DNA from: Methanosarcina sp. MSH10X1
GTDB lineage: Archaea; Halobacteriota; Methanosarcinia; Methanosarcinales; Methanosarcinaceae
NCBI RefSeq assembly: GCF_004099695.1
Contig: NZ_SCHL01000014.1
Coordinates: 1 to 64,000 of the forward strand
DNA length: 64,000 bases
Reading direction: 5' to 3'
Below are positions 9,013 to 16,958 of this stretch, piece by piece. A program made the translations under genes and the position numbers. The first letter of the stretch is position 1. Each line of letters opens with the position of its first letter. The notes under the pieces were generated by a model, which was given only the letters and a program-made list of their open reading frames with translations, was not told the origin of the DNA and did no database searches.

Positions 9013-10992
9013 TTAAAGGAAAGAAGGTCCGAAAATTCGAATCAGAATACCGACGCCAAGCGCCAGAAAGATAGTAAAGGAGACTATCAGAGCCGTATCC
9101 CTTATTCCGAGTTCATGTTTCAATACTGCAATCGTTGCCACGCAGGGTACGTAAATGGTTGTAATTACAGCAAACTGGTACATCTGAACAGGTGTTAGTA
9201 CAGCTGCAAAATTTGCTGTGCCTGCAAGTACGGCAAGGATCTGAAGAGCCATTTCTTTTCGTAGAATTCCGAAAACCAGGGCTGTTGCCGCAAAAGCCGG
9301 AAGGCCCAGCAGTCCCACGGATATGGGTTCTACAAAATCCTGAAAGATCGAAAGGAGACCCAGGGCATCGGCAATCCCGAGAAAGGCGCTTCCGACAAGC
9401 AGAAGCGGGAAAGCAATGTAAAAAAACTCCCGGCTTTTCATCCAGGTTTTCCTGATAGTAGATTTCAGCTCAGGTCTTCTCAGAGGAGTCATTTCCATGA
9501 TAAAACCACTTCTCTGACCTGGCAGACTCTTTCCCAGAATCCAGCCCACGCTGACAATGATGATGACTTCCAGAATATAGATTGAGACTGCAGCCCAGAA
9601 GCCTACGAAAGTCCCCACAAGTCCCAGGATAATAACGGTTCTTGCAGAACAGGGAATGAGAGATATAAGGATGGAAGCTATTCTTTTTTCCCGCCTTGTA
9701 CCAAGGGCATGCACTGCCATAATTGCCGGGACATTGCAGCCAAAGCCAAGAACCAGCGGGATTACGGCTCTTCCGTGAAGCCCAAGCTTATGCGTGAGAT
9801 TGTCCAGCAGAAAAGCTGCCCTGGTAAGGTAGCCTGAATCCTCGAATATAGAGAGAATGGCATAAAACACTGCAATATAAGGAATTGCAATGGCAAATCC
9901 GGCTTCTACTCCCCGAAGAGAGTACACGATCAGGTTTCTCAGGACAAGCGGCATATCTGAAGTTACAGCTTCGGCAGGCTGGATTACGTAAGGCTCAAAG
10001 ACCTCATTCACGATCCAGGTTTCAAGGAAACCTCCTACTCTGAATACAAGAAGAAAAGTGAGAAGTAGCGCAGACACAAGCACTGCAATTCCGAAGTTAG
10101 GGGAGGTAAGGATGGCATCTATCCTTTCTCTTAAGCTTTTTTTAGGCTCGAACCTTGAAACTACGCTGTCTACGATATATCCGGCTTCCCCATAGAGGTC
10201 TCTTGCAACCGTATCAGGCACCGAAATTCCATGTTCCATCTCCAGGTTCTGTCTTAGCCGCCTGGCAGAGGAGAGCAGAGCGTTAGCCTCAGGCGGCATA
10301 CAGCAGAGTTCTACAAATTCGGCGTCATTCAGCAGAGCTGCTGTTTTTACGCTTGGGGGAGTACTGGGAAAAGCGTAGTCCAGGCTGGAGAAAGCCTGCC
10401 GGATCCACGGACTATATCCTACCCTGTGATGTTCCTGATTCTTACCCCGTTCTGCAAGGGCTACGAGCATTACATCGTCGAGTCCTATCCCCCAAGTGGC
10501 AACCGTCGGCACTACAGGCAAACCAAGCATTTCAGAGAGACTGTCCGCGTCAACGAGAATCCCGAGGTCTGCAGCCAAATCTACCTGATTTAACGCAATA
10601 ACCATAGGGATATCAAGTTCCAGAAGTTGCAGGGTCAGGTACAGATTTCTCTCAAGCCTGCTCGCATCCAGGACATTGACGATGATATCCGGCCGGTCCT
10701 CAATTAGAAATCTCTTGGTTACTTTCTCATCCTCGTTTGTGGTGCCAAGGGAATAAATGCCTGGCAGATCAACAACTTCAATAGTTTTCCCCCGAGCCTT
10801 TACAATTCCTCGTTTAAGTGCAACTGTTGTGCCAGGATAATTCGAAACCTCAACACCTACCCCAGTGAGCCTGCTAAAGAAGACGCTTTTTCCAACGCTT
10901 GGGTTCCCTATGAAAGCAATCGTCATATCGTAGGGGTTTTTGCTGTTATCTTCACTCTTAGAAGTGCAGCATGAGCTGGAAATTTCTATCAC
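9013..10992 (-). CDS. feoB: Ferrous iron transporter FeoB
   Basis: GTP-gated Fe(II) transporter of the cytoplasmic membrane. The N-terminal G domain has G1 GNPSVGKS (residues 29-36), G3 DLPGIYSL, and G4 NQVD. Next come a helical linker and a membrane domain of about ten segments with the two Gate motifs, the first containing GFGCNVPAIMA and the second near residues 555-600. At 659 aa it is normal for archaeal FeoB. The N-terminus begins with an extra CC-containing stretch. The start is a GTG with GGAG only 2 nt upstream, so an internal ATG (residue 23) is possible. It follows the DtxR-type regulator by 48 bp, so an iron-responsive operon is likely. No separate feoA is present; the regulator carries a FeoA-like domain. 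Confidence 0.96.
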   Translation of the reverse strand: MIEISSSCCTSKSEDNSKNPYDMTIAFIGNPSVGKSVFFSRLTGVGVEVSNYPGTTVALKRGIVKARGKTIEVVDLPGIYSLGTTNEDEKVTKRFLIEDRPDIIVNVLDASRLERNLYLTLQLLELDIPMVIALNQVDLAADLGILVDADSLSEMLGLPVVPTVATWGIGLDDVMLVALAERGKNQEHHRVGYSPWIRQAFSSLDYAFPSTPPSVKTAALLNDAEFVELCCMPPEANALLSSARRLRQNLEMEHGISVPDTVARDLYGEAGYIVDSVVSRFEPKKSLRERIDAILTSPNFGIAVLVSALLLTFLLVFRVGGFLETWIVNEVFEPYVIQPAEAVTSDMPLVLRNLIVYSLRGVEAGFAIAIPYIAVFYAILSIFEDSGYLTRAAFLLDNLTHKLGLHGRAVIPLVLGFGCNVPAIMAVHALGTRREKRIASILISLIPCSARTVIILGLVGTFVGFWAAVSIYILEVIIIVSVGWILGKSLPGQRSGFIMEMTPLRRPELKSTIRKTWMKSREFFYIAFPLLLVGSAFLGIADALGLLSIFQDFVEPISVGLLGLPAFAATALVFGILRKEMALQILAVLAGTANFAAVLTPVQMYQFAVITTIYVPCVATIAVLKHELGIRDTALIVSFTIFLALGVGILIRIFGPSFL

Positions 10993-11040
10993 GTCTCCTG
11001 CTATTCGGCTTCATGCCAGTTTTATGCCTTCTCTGCGCCT

Positions 11041-11715
11041 TTAAACGCTTTTACTTTTAGGAGATACGAAAATTTTCTTTGCAACATCTCTACCAAGAGC
11101 AATCTCCGACCCTACTGCTATAACCGAGATACAGCCCTGTTTCTGCTTGCGCCTTACTTCAATATCTTCTCCGGTAAGAATACCAAGGGATATCAGGCGC
11201 TCCTTTGTTTCCCTGGGAAGGGTTACCCGGGCGACTTTGCCTGAACTTCCCTCTTCCATTTCATCGAGCGGGACGAATTTCTCCTCTCGCCGGATATTAT
11301 TTTTGTCAATATTGATAGGATTCCCGTCAGGGCAATATTCGGGATTTCCGAGAAATTCATAGAGCCTTTCAAGTACGGCATCAGATACTGCGTGCTCAAG
11401 TTCACAGGCTTCTTTATGAGCTTCTTTCCTGTCGAAATCCAGGACGTCAACCAGGAAAGTTTCAAGCACCTGGTGTTTCCTTTTTATCCTGATAGCCTGT
11501 TCAGTTCCTTTTTCTGTCAATTCGACTCCCTGATAAGGTGTATACTCTACAAGTCCTGAAGAATATAATTTTTTTATCATTTCCGTCACGCTAGGCGGAG
11601 ATACATTGAGTTCTTCAGAGATCTGTTTGGTCTTTGCAGGACCCTGATTCTTTCTAATGAGGTAGAGAATAGTTTCAAGATATTCTTCAAATCGATCGAT
11701 GTGCATTAATATCAT
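11041..11715 (-). CDS. DtxR/IdeR/MntR-family metal-dependent repressor
   Basis: Fe(II)- or Mn(II)-dependent transcriptional repressor. Residues about 5-65 form the winged helix (EEYLETILYLI, then LNVSPPSVTEMIKKL as recognition helix). Residues 65-145 form the metal-binding dimerisation domain with the H-x-LE-x-FL-like and EACELEHAVSD segments that carry the ligands. Residues about 150-224 are an SH3/FeoA-like domain (LPRETKERLISLGILTGEDIEV). A palindrome of DtxR type lies 35 bp upstream, supporting autoregulation of this gene and the following feoB. An alternative ATG three codons downstream (MHIDRFEEYLE) is an equally plausible start. Whether the metal is iron or manganese cannot be read from sequence; the feoB neighbour favours iron. 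Confidence 0.93.
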   Translation of the reverse strand: MILMHIDRFEEYLETILYLIRKNQGPAKTKQISEELNVSPPSVTEMIKKLYSSGLVEYTPYQGVELTEKGTEQAIRIKRKHQVLETFLVDVLDFDRKEAHKEACELEHAVSDAVLERLYEFLGNPEYCPDGNPINIDKNNIRREEKFVPLDEMEEGSSGKVARVTLPRETKERLISLGILTGEDIEVRRKQKQGCISVIAVGSEIALGRDVAKKIFVSPKSKSV

Positions 11716-11749
11716 CCCGCCAACACATGCCTGACTTCAGACCAGATAA

Positions 11750-11763
11750 TTAGGATAACCTAA
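11750..11763. promoter_or_regulatory. DtxR-like operator upstream of the dtxR-feoB pair
   Basis: TTAGG-ATAA-CCTAA is a perfect 5-bp-arm dyad resembling the arms of IdeR/DtxR boxes (TTAGGTTAG...CTAACCTAA). It lies 35 bp upstream of the regulator's ATG. A TATA-like ATTATTTATT lies at about 11783-11792 on the minus strand, which places the operator over the expected start site. Confidence 0.65.
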
Positions 11764-11903
11764 AAAACGTAACCGCCTGAATAAATAATTTTTGATTTCT
11801 GACTATTTACATATATTTTAAATACTACAAATCGAAATCCTGTGGATTCTAATTTAAATTCTTGCAAACGGAAAAAATAGAAAAATAAGATTTCGGAAGC
11901 AAT

Positions 11904-12383
11904 TCAGGGATTAATTGATTTAAGGACAGCAATTTCGTTACAGTCCGGAAACTTGGGACATCTCAGACAGCCTGACCAGATTTTCCTGGGAAGGCTGTTC
12001 TTGTCCACAATCTTAAAGCCCAGGGTTTCGAAAAATTCGGGCACGTAAGTAAGTGCAAAAACTTCCTTCATACCAAGGCTTTCAGCATCTTCAACGCAGG
12101 CGGAGACAAGTTTTGTGCCTATTCCTTTCCTTGCACACACGGGATTCACGGCAAGGGCAAGTATCTCTGCAAGGTCTTCCCATACAATATGCAAAGCACA
12201 GCAGCCCACAACCTCTCCGTCAATCTCGCAGACGTAATAATCCCTGATATTCTCGTATATCTCACTCAATGAACGAGCGAGCATTAGCTCTTCCTTCGAA
12301 TAGGTATTGATGATCTGCTTCATTACAACAACGTCATCTACCCTGGCTTTCCTGATCAATTCGTGTTTCCTCTGAGGTGGCAT
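11904..12383 (-). CDS. GNAT-family N-acetyltransferase, ArgA/N-acetylglutamate-synthase-like
   Basis: A 159-aa single-domain GNAT enzyme that transfers acetyl from acetyl-CoA to an amine. The fold shows the beta4 segment AEILALAVNPVCARKGIGTKLV in two adjoining blocks with the acetyl-CoA pyrophosphate loop (RKGIGT), followed by EVFALTYVPEFFETLGF, a combination typical of stand-alone archaeal and mycobacterial glutamate N-acetyltransferases. The C-terminus has a CxxC...C cluster (CLRCPKFPDC), a feature of this subgroup. The substrate is inferred; other amino acids or peptide amines are possible. No neighbouring arginine genes are present. The ATG at 12381-12383 lacks a clear ribosome site. Confidence 0.8.
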   Translation of the reverse strand: MPPQRKHELIRKARVDDVVVMKQIINTYSKEELMLARSLSEIYENIRDYYVCEIDGEVVGCCALHIVWEDLAEILALAVNPVCARKGIGTKLVSACVEDAESLGMKEVFALTYVPEFFETLGFKIVDKNSLPRKIWSGCLRCPKFPDCNEIAVLKSINP

Positions 12384-12619
12384 TTTATTTTTCTAATAGA
12401 ATGGACTGCACTGCCTTATGATATATAAAATTATACCGTGTATTGCATAGAATTACTCGCTCTCCAGATAAGAAATTTTCCATAGTTTACACGAATTTAT
12501 CCTGTGATTCAGGAAAATCCGGTCTTTCTCTGAGACGGTAGAGCATCTAGAAAGCATTAAAACCCGAAAGTAGACGTTTATCCGGATAAGACTAACAAAA
12601 ACAGGTTAAAGGAAATTAG

Positions 12620-12694
12620 CGGGCGCGAAGGGATTTGAACCCCCGATTTACAGCTTAGGAGGCTGCCGCCATATCCGGGCTAGGCCACGCGCCC
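12620..12694 (-). tRNA. tRNA-Arg(CCT)
   Basis: On the minus strand it folds into a cloverleaf with acceptor GGGCGCG/CGCGCCC, the anticodon loop CTCCTAA between GCAGC and GCTG(T) arms giving anticodon CCT (codon AGG), and a T arm with GGTTCAAATCC. No CCA is encoded after the discriminator G. Confidence 0.95.
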
Positions 12695-12861
12695 ATGAAA
12701 CGATTCACTGAGAAATACAATCTAGCATCTGCCTGTTGAATTTGCATTTCAGGTGACGTATCCATAATACCGGCATAGGATATATATCAAATTATCGCTC
12801 CGGAAAGAAAATGTACACATTCAAAATAAGAATTGATTTTTCAGGAAAGTTTTAAATCCAA

Positions 12862-12891
12862 TGTAAACCATTGCTTGTAGGTAGGTTAACA
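12862..12891 (+). promoter_or_regulatory. BirA-like biotin operator, far upstream of bioY
   Basis: TGTAAACC-N14-GGTTAACA matches the known BirA operator architecture of Firmicutes and archaea (TTGTAAACC/GGTTTACAA-type arms, 14-16 bp apart). A TATA-like TTTTAAATCC lies immediately upstream at about 12849-12858. If this is the bioY promoter, the mRNA has a leader of about 470 nt. No other gene lies between the site and bioY. Confidence 0.6.
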
Positions 12892-13060
12892 ATACCTTAG
12901 ATCTTCAATTGCTATCTTTCATGATCTGGAAACTGAGTTTATAGAGTTCTAACTTTATAGAGTTATCATTGTAAGGCTGACAGGATTACTACAGCTCCCG
13001 ATCTCGATTACATTTCAGCCTATCATTCAATTTCGATCTTCATCAGGTTACCTGAGTCTC

Positions 13061-13200
13061 CATCAATTAGATTCAACCTATATTAGTTAGTTTAAGTCTC
13101 ATCAATTAGATTCAACCTATATTAGTTAGTTTAAGTCTTCATCAATTAGATTCAACCTATATTAGCTAGTTTAAGTCTCCATCAATTAGATTCTTTTATA
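13061..13200 (+). repeat. Four tandem copies of a 39-40 bp repeat in the bioY leader
   Basis: Copies start at 13061, 13100, 13140 and 13180 (each beginning CATCAATTAGATTC). The first three are nearly identical and the fourth is degenerate after 15 bp. They lie between the BirA-like operator and bioY. The function is unknown; slippage or a transcribed leader structure are possible. The rest of 12695-13358 shows only AT-rich DNA. Confidence 0.9.
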
Positions 13201-13358
13201 CTAGCTGTTTTAAATCTCTGCCTTTACTTTAGCCTTTACAATGCACCGTATTATCTTGTCTGCCAACTTCGGGGTATAAAAAACTCTGAACATCTGAAAA
13301 AAGCGAGAAAATTTAGAAAAATTAAAAAACCGGGAAAAATTGATAAGAGGAAAAAAGT

Positions 13359-13922
13359 GTGCATATAAAAAACGACGATTCCCACTCCAACCACACTTCT
13401 GAGCTCAGGATGATGGTTTTCGCATCCCTTTTTGCAGCCCTGACTGCGGCAGGAGCATATATACAGGTTCCTGTACCTTTCTCCCCTGTCCCTGTCACAC
13501 TACAGGTTTTCTTTGTCCTGCTTGCCGGAAGCATGTTGAAAAGCAAATGGGGAGGGCTGAGCATGATAGTCTATACCCTGCTTGGCATAGCAGGGCTTCC
13601 TGTATTTGCAGGAGGCAGCTCCGGAATGGGAGTGCTCCTCGGACCAACAGGAGGGTATGTAATCGGCTTCATCCTGGCAGCTTATATTATAGGAAAGCTT
13701 TCCGAGAAAGTCGAAAATACCGGCAGGCCCGGTTTCTTTATTAATGCGCTTAACATGAGCGCAGGAGTCCTCGTTATTTATGCCTGCGGGTTTACTCAAT
13801 TGATGTTTATGGCTGAGGTCGGCCCTGGAACGGCACTTGCTTTCGGTGTCATTCCGTTTCTGCCGGGAGAAATCATAAAAACGGCAGTTGCGGCATATAT
13901 TGCTTCAACCCATGAGCTCTAA
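13359..13922 (+). CDS. bioY: BioY, biotin-binding S component of an ECF transporter
   Basis: Integral membrane substrate-capture protein for biotin. A 187-aa protein with six hydrophobic segments and BioY hallmarks: PVPFSPVPVTLQVFFVLLAG near residues 30-50, MIVYTLLGIAGLPVFAGG, and GPTGGYVIGFI. The GTG start at 13359 has AGAGG 8 nt upstream; the first ATG comes only at residue 18 and would cut into the first hydrophobic segment. It is followed after 100 bp by two ATPases and a T component, giving a complete biotin importer. The upstream BirA-like operator supports biotin repression. Confidence 0.93.
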   Translation: MHIKNDDSHSNHTSELRMMVFASLFAALTAAGAYIQVPVPFSPVPVTLQVFFVLLAGSMLKSKWGGLSMIVYTLLGIAGLPVFAGGSSGMGVLLGPTGGYVIGFILAAYIIGKLSEKVENTGRPGFFINALNMSAGVLVIYACGFTQLMFMAEVGPGTALAFGVIPFLPGEIIKTAVAAYIASTHEL

Positions 13923-14022
13923 AATTACTTCAGTTTTAATTTTTCCTGCAAAAGGGACTGAAGTTAAAGGAAGAATCAATTCTCCAGAAATTTAAAATGA
14001 AGAAATAAAATTTCGATTAAAC

Positions 14023-14847
14023 ATGATCAGGCTTGAAAAAGTAAGTTACAGTTATCCTGATGGTACCCCTGCGCTTGAGAATATAAACCTGACTATAAAA
14101 AAAGGGGAATTTGTAGGAGTAATCGGGAAAAACGGCAGTGGAAAATCCACACTTGCCCTTCAACTCAGCGGACTCCTGAAACCCGGGACCGGCAGGGTAG
14201 TGATAAGAGGAATGGATACCCGTGATCCTTCAAGACTTCAGGGAATCCGGAAGTTCGTAGGTGTCGTGTTCCAGAATCCTGAAACTCAATTTGTGGGGAG
14301 GACAGTCGAAGAAGACCTGGCTTTCGGTCCCGAGAATCTATGCCTTCCTCCTGTAGAGATCAGAAGATGCGTGGATATGGCGCTTGCCGAAACCGAACTT
14401 GAGAAATACAGGCATCGTTCTCCAAAAACGCTTAGTGGAGGACAGGGACAGTGCGCAGCCCTGGCAGGAATTCTTGCAATGAGGCCTGAATGCCTTATCT
14501 TTGATGAGGTAGCTTCCATGCTTGACCCGGAATCCGGAATAGCTGTTCTAGAAACCATAAAAAAGCTGCATAAAAAAGGAAAAACCATTGTATATATTAC
14601 TCACAACCTGGAAGAACTTCATGATGCAGATAGAATCCTTGTTATGGAAAAAGGGAAAATAAAGATTGAAGGAGATCCTGAGAGCGTTTTTTCCGACGTT
14701 TTTCTCCAGGACCTCGGGCTTCCCCTGCCTTCCCTGATCGAGCTTGCCGCGAACCTGAAAACACACGGGGTGATAATTCCCTGGGAAAGTACCACTTCCC
14801 CGCAGAACTTCGCAGAGGAAATATGCCGATTATTCTTGAGAACGTAA
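14023..14847 (+). CDS. ecfA1: ECF transporter ATPase 1
   Basis: ABC ATPase that powers biotin uptake with BioY and EcfT. Walker A GKNGSGKST (about residues 37-45), Q-loop VFQNPETQF, signature LSGGQGQCAAL, Walker B CLIFDEVASMLDP and switch H in VYITHNLEE. The 274-aa length is typical of CbiO/EcfA proteins, including the C-terminal extension that contacts EcfT. The last 25 bp overlap the second ATPase gene, indicating translational coupling. The glutamate after Walker B is present, so the protein should be active. Confidence 0.92.
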   Translation: MIRLEKVSYSYPDGTPALENINLTIKKGEFVGVIGKNGSGKSTLALQLSGLLKPGTGRVVIRGMDTRDPSRLQGIRKFVGVVFQNPETQFVGRTVEEDLAFGPENLCLPPVEIRRCVDMALAETELEKYRHRSPKTLSGGQGQCAALAGILAMRPECLIFDEVASMLDPESGIAVLETIKKLHKKGKTIVYITHNLEELHDADRILVMEKGKIKIEGDPESVFSDVFLQDLGLPLPSLIELAANLKTHGVIIPWESTTSPQNFAEEICRLFLRT

Positions 14848-15674
14848 GTTTCTCCTATTCCAGAAAGACCCCTCTTGAAACGCCTGCTTTAAGAGAGATT
14901 AGCCTGCGAATAGAGAAAGGAGAGTTCGTGGGAATACTGGGAGAGAAAGGCGCTGGAAAATCTACCCTTACAAAACTTTTCAATGGGCTTTTGAGGCCGG
15001 AAGCCGGAACCGTCCGCATAGATGGGCTTGATCCTTCCTCAAAAGAAGCAAAAAGGAGGATAGGGATGGTTTTTCAACAGGCTGCGGATCAGCTCTTTTG
15101 TAGAACCGTGTATGAAGAGATAGCTTTCGGGCTTCTGAACTTCGGGTACTCGAAAAGAGAAGCCGAGGAAAGAATATATGAGGCAATTGATTCTGTTTGT
15201 CTTGACCAGGCCGCACTTTCTCGAGACCCTTTCAGCCTGAGCGGAGGAGAAATGCAGAGAGTTGCCCTTGCAAGTGCCCTTGCCCTCAGACCGGATTACC
15301 TGGTACTTGACGAGCCCATAACAGGGCTTGACCCGGCTGGGAAAAAGGAGATTCTCGACACCCTAAGAAAGATAAAAAATATGGGGACTGCGGTTATAAC
15401 GGTTACCCATAATCTTAAGGGGTTTTTCCCCTTGCTGGAAAGAGTCGTGCTCATAAAAGAGGGAAGAATAACCTTCCAGGGCAGCCGGGAAAGTTACCTT
15501 GAGAAAGGGTGCGTGCCACTTCCGCCTATAGCCTCCATGATGAAAGAACTTAGAGAAAGAGGAATACCGGTAAACCCCGCAGCATTTACGGTTGAAGATG
15601 CTCTTGAAGAGATCCTGAGAGTGAAATCTGCCTTTGAAAAAGGAAGCAGCCTAACTGCAACCGAGGGGAATTAA
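14823..15674 (+). CDS. ecfA2: ECF transporter ATPase 2
   Basis: Second ATPase of the heterodimer. Walker A GEKGAGKST, Q-loop VFQQAADQL, signature LSGGEMQRVAL, Walker B YLVLDEPITGLDP and switch H in ITVTHNLKG; 283 aa. It starts at ATG 14823 inside the end of ecfA1 and precedes ecfT by 61 bp. The two ATPases are clearly paralogous and belong to one membrane complex. Confidence 0.92.
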   Translation: MPIILENVSFSYSRKTPLETPALREISLRIEKGEFVGILGEKGAGKSTLTKLFNGLLRPEAGTVRIDGLDPSSKEAKRRIGMVFQQAADQLFCRTVYEEIAFGLLNFGYSKREAEERIYEAIDSVCLDQAALSRDPFSLSGGEMQRVALASALALRPDYLVLDEPITGLDPAGKKEILDTLRKIKNMGTAVITVTHNLKGFFPLLERVVLIKEGRITFQGSRESYLEKGCVPLPPIASMMKELRERGIPVNPAAFTVEDALEEILRVKSAFEKGSSLTATEGN

Positions 15675-15735
15675 AAGGGAGAAGCGCCGGAAAAGCTCCT
15701 GAAAAATGCTTTATAAGTAAAAAACGCGAGAGAGT

Positions 15736-16509
15736 ATGAAGGAACCTGTCTTCAGTTACGTGCCCGGGACTTCCCTTCTTCACAGGTTTGACCCCAGGAT
15801 AAAAATTGCAGCAGTAATGCTGCTTGGAATTCTTACTTTCAGAATTGAGAATTTTGAAGGAATAGCGGCGCTTTTCGCGTTTTTCTTTGCCCTTGCTTCA
15901 CTCTCAGGGCTGCCGATGAAAATGTTTTTCAGAGCAATAAAGCCTATGATGCTGTTTATAACTTTCATTTTTCTTGCACAGCTGCTCTTCACCGACGGAA
16001 AAGTTCTTGTTTCGTACTGGATCCTGCAGCCGAGTCTGGAAGGGCTGGAGACTGGGTTGAAACTTGCTGCCCGATTTATACTCCTTTTGCTTTTTGCAGC
16101 CCTCCTGACAGCCAGTACCAATCCGTCAGCGATTACTTGCGGAATAGAGAGGATGCTAAGACCTTTACCCCTGCGCTGGCTGGGGATCACCTCTTTTGAG
16201 CTTGCTACGATGATGAACATCTCTATAGCGTTTCTTCCCCTTCTATTCGAAAGAGTTGAGAGGACAAAAGCGGCTCAGGCTGCAAGAGGAATGGATTTCG
16301 TAAAAAATCCTTTTCGTTCAGTCCCTGCCCTTGCAATTCCCCTGCTAAGAGGTGTAATCAGGGATGCCGAAGAGCTTGCCCTCGCAATGGAGAGCAGGGG
16401 TTACCAGGGAAGCAGGCGGACCTCAATGCATGAGCTTTCCATACAAAAAAACGATTGGAAAGCTCTCTTTGTCCTTGCAGTTTTTTTTATCTTTGTACTG
16501 TTTCTCTGA
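15736..16509 (+). CDS. ecfT: ECF transporter transmembrane T component
   Basis: Membrane scaffold linking the two ATPases to BioY. The 257-aa protein has about five to six hydrophobic segments. It shows the EcfT opening motif PGTSLLHRFDPRIKI and two Ala-Arg-Gly coupling motifs near residues 175-220 (QAARGMDF and MESRGYQGS), which dock in the ATPase grooves. It ends the bioY-ecfA1-ecfA2-ecfT operon. The C-terminus is short after the last membrane segment. Confidence 0.92.
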   Translation: MKEPVFSYVPGTSLLHRFDPRIKIAAVMLLGILTFRIENFEGIAALFAFFFALASLSGLPMKMFFRAIKPMMLFITFIFLAQLLFTDGKVLVSYWILQPSLEGLETGLKLAARFILLLLFAALLTASTNPSAITCGIERMLRPLPLRWLGITSFELATMMNISIAFLPLLFERVERTKAAQAARGMDFVKNPFRSVPALAIPLLRGVIRDAEELALAMESRGYQGSRRTSMHELSIQKNDWKALFVLAVFFIFVLFL

Positions 16510-16588
16510 AAGGCACAAAAAAATTTAAAGTAGGTGTGAAATTCCGGCGACTTCCCCGATTACCACAAGTTTAAGAAGATATAAATAC

Positions 16589-16604
16589 ATGAACAACTGT
16601 TCAT
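16589..16604. promoter_or_regulatory. ArsR-type operator
   Basis: ATGAACA-AC-TGTTCAT is a perfect dyad with 7-bp arms, followed by a further half site TTGTTCATG that overlaps the ATG of the ArsR gene. A TATA-like GATATAAATAC lies at about 16578-16588. Binding here would block transcription initiation, consistent with autoregulation. Confidence 0.7.
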
Positions 16605-16610
16605 TTGTTC

Positions 16611-16958
16611 ATGCAAGAAAAATGTGAAAGAGTAGACTCAAAGCAGACAGCAGATCTGCTACAAAATATTCCTGACTCAGACACCATCACAAAGATGGCT
16701 GCGGTTTTTCAGGCGCTCCAATCCGATACCCGCCTTAAGATCCTTTTCCTGTTAAGGCAGAAAGAAATGTGCGTCTGCGAGCTTGAGCAGGCACTTGATG
16801 TCACCCAATCCGCAGTTTCACACAGCCTTCGCACTCTCAGGCAGCTTGACCTTGTGCGTGTCAGAAGGGAAGGAAAATTTACGATTTATTATATTGCAGA
16901 TGAGCATGTCCGCACACTTATTGAGATGTGCCTTGAGCATGTGGAGGAAAAAGCATGA
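16611..16958 (+). CDS. ArsR/SmtB-family metal-responsive repressor
   Basis: Small winged-helix repressor. The core runs from about residue 25 (AAVFQALQSDTRLKILFLL) through the metal-site helix with MCVCELEQAL, the recognition helix TQSAVSHSLRTLRQLDLV and the wing RREGKFTIYYIAD. The CVC motif in the DNA-binding helix is the arsenite/antimonite/cadmium-type ligand site in ArsR proteins. I chose the ATG at 16611; a TTG two codons earlier gives a slightly longer frame. The TATA box about 28 bp before the ATG suggests a leaderless or nearly leaderless mRNA. The stop codon overlaps the start of the permease (ATGA), so the two form an operon. Confidence 0.92.
   Translation: MQEKCERVDSKQTADLLQNIPDSDTITKMAAVFQALQSDTRLKILFLLRQKEMCVCELEQALDVTQSAVSHSLRTLRQLDLVRVRREGKFTIYYIADEHVRTLIEMCLEHVEEKA

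Noticed and set aside
13061-13200. Possible CRISPR array upstream of bioY
   Set aside because: The repeats are contiguous with no unique spacers, and no cas genes are near.
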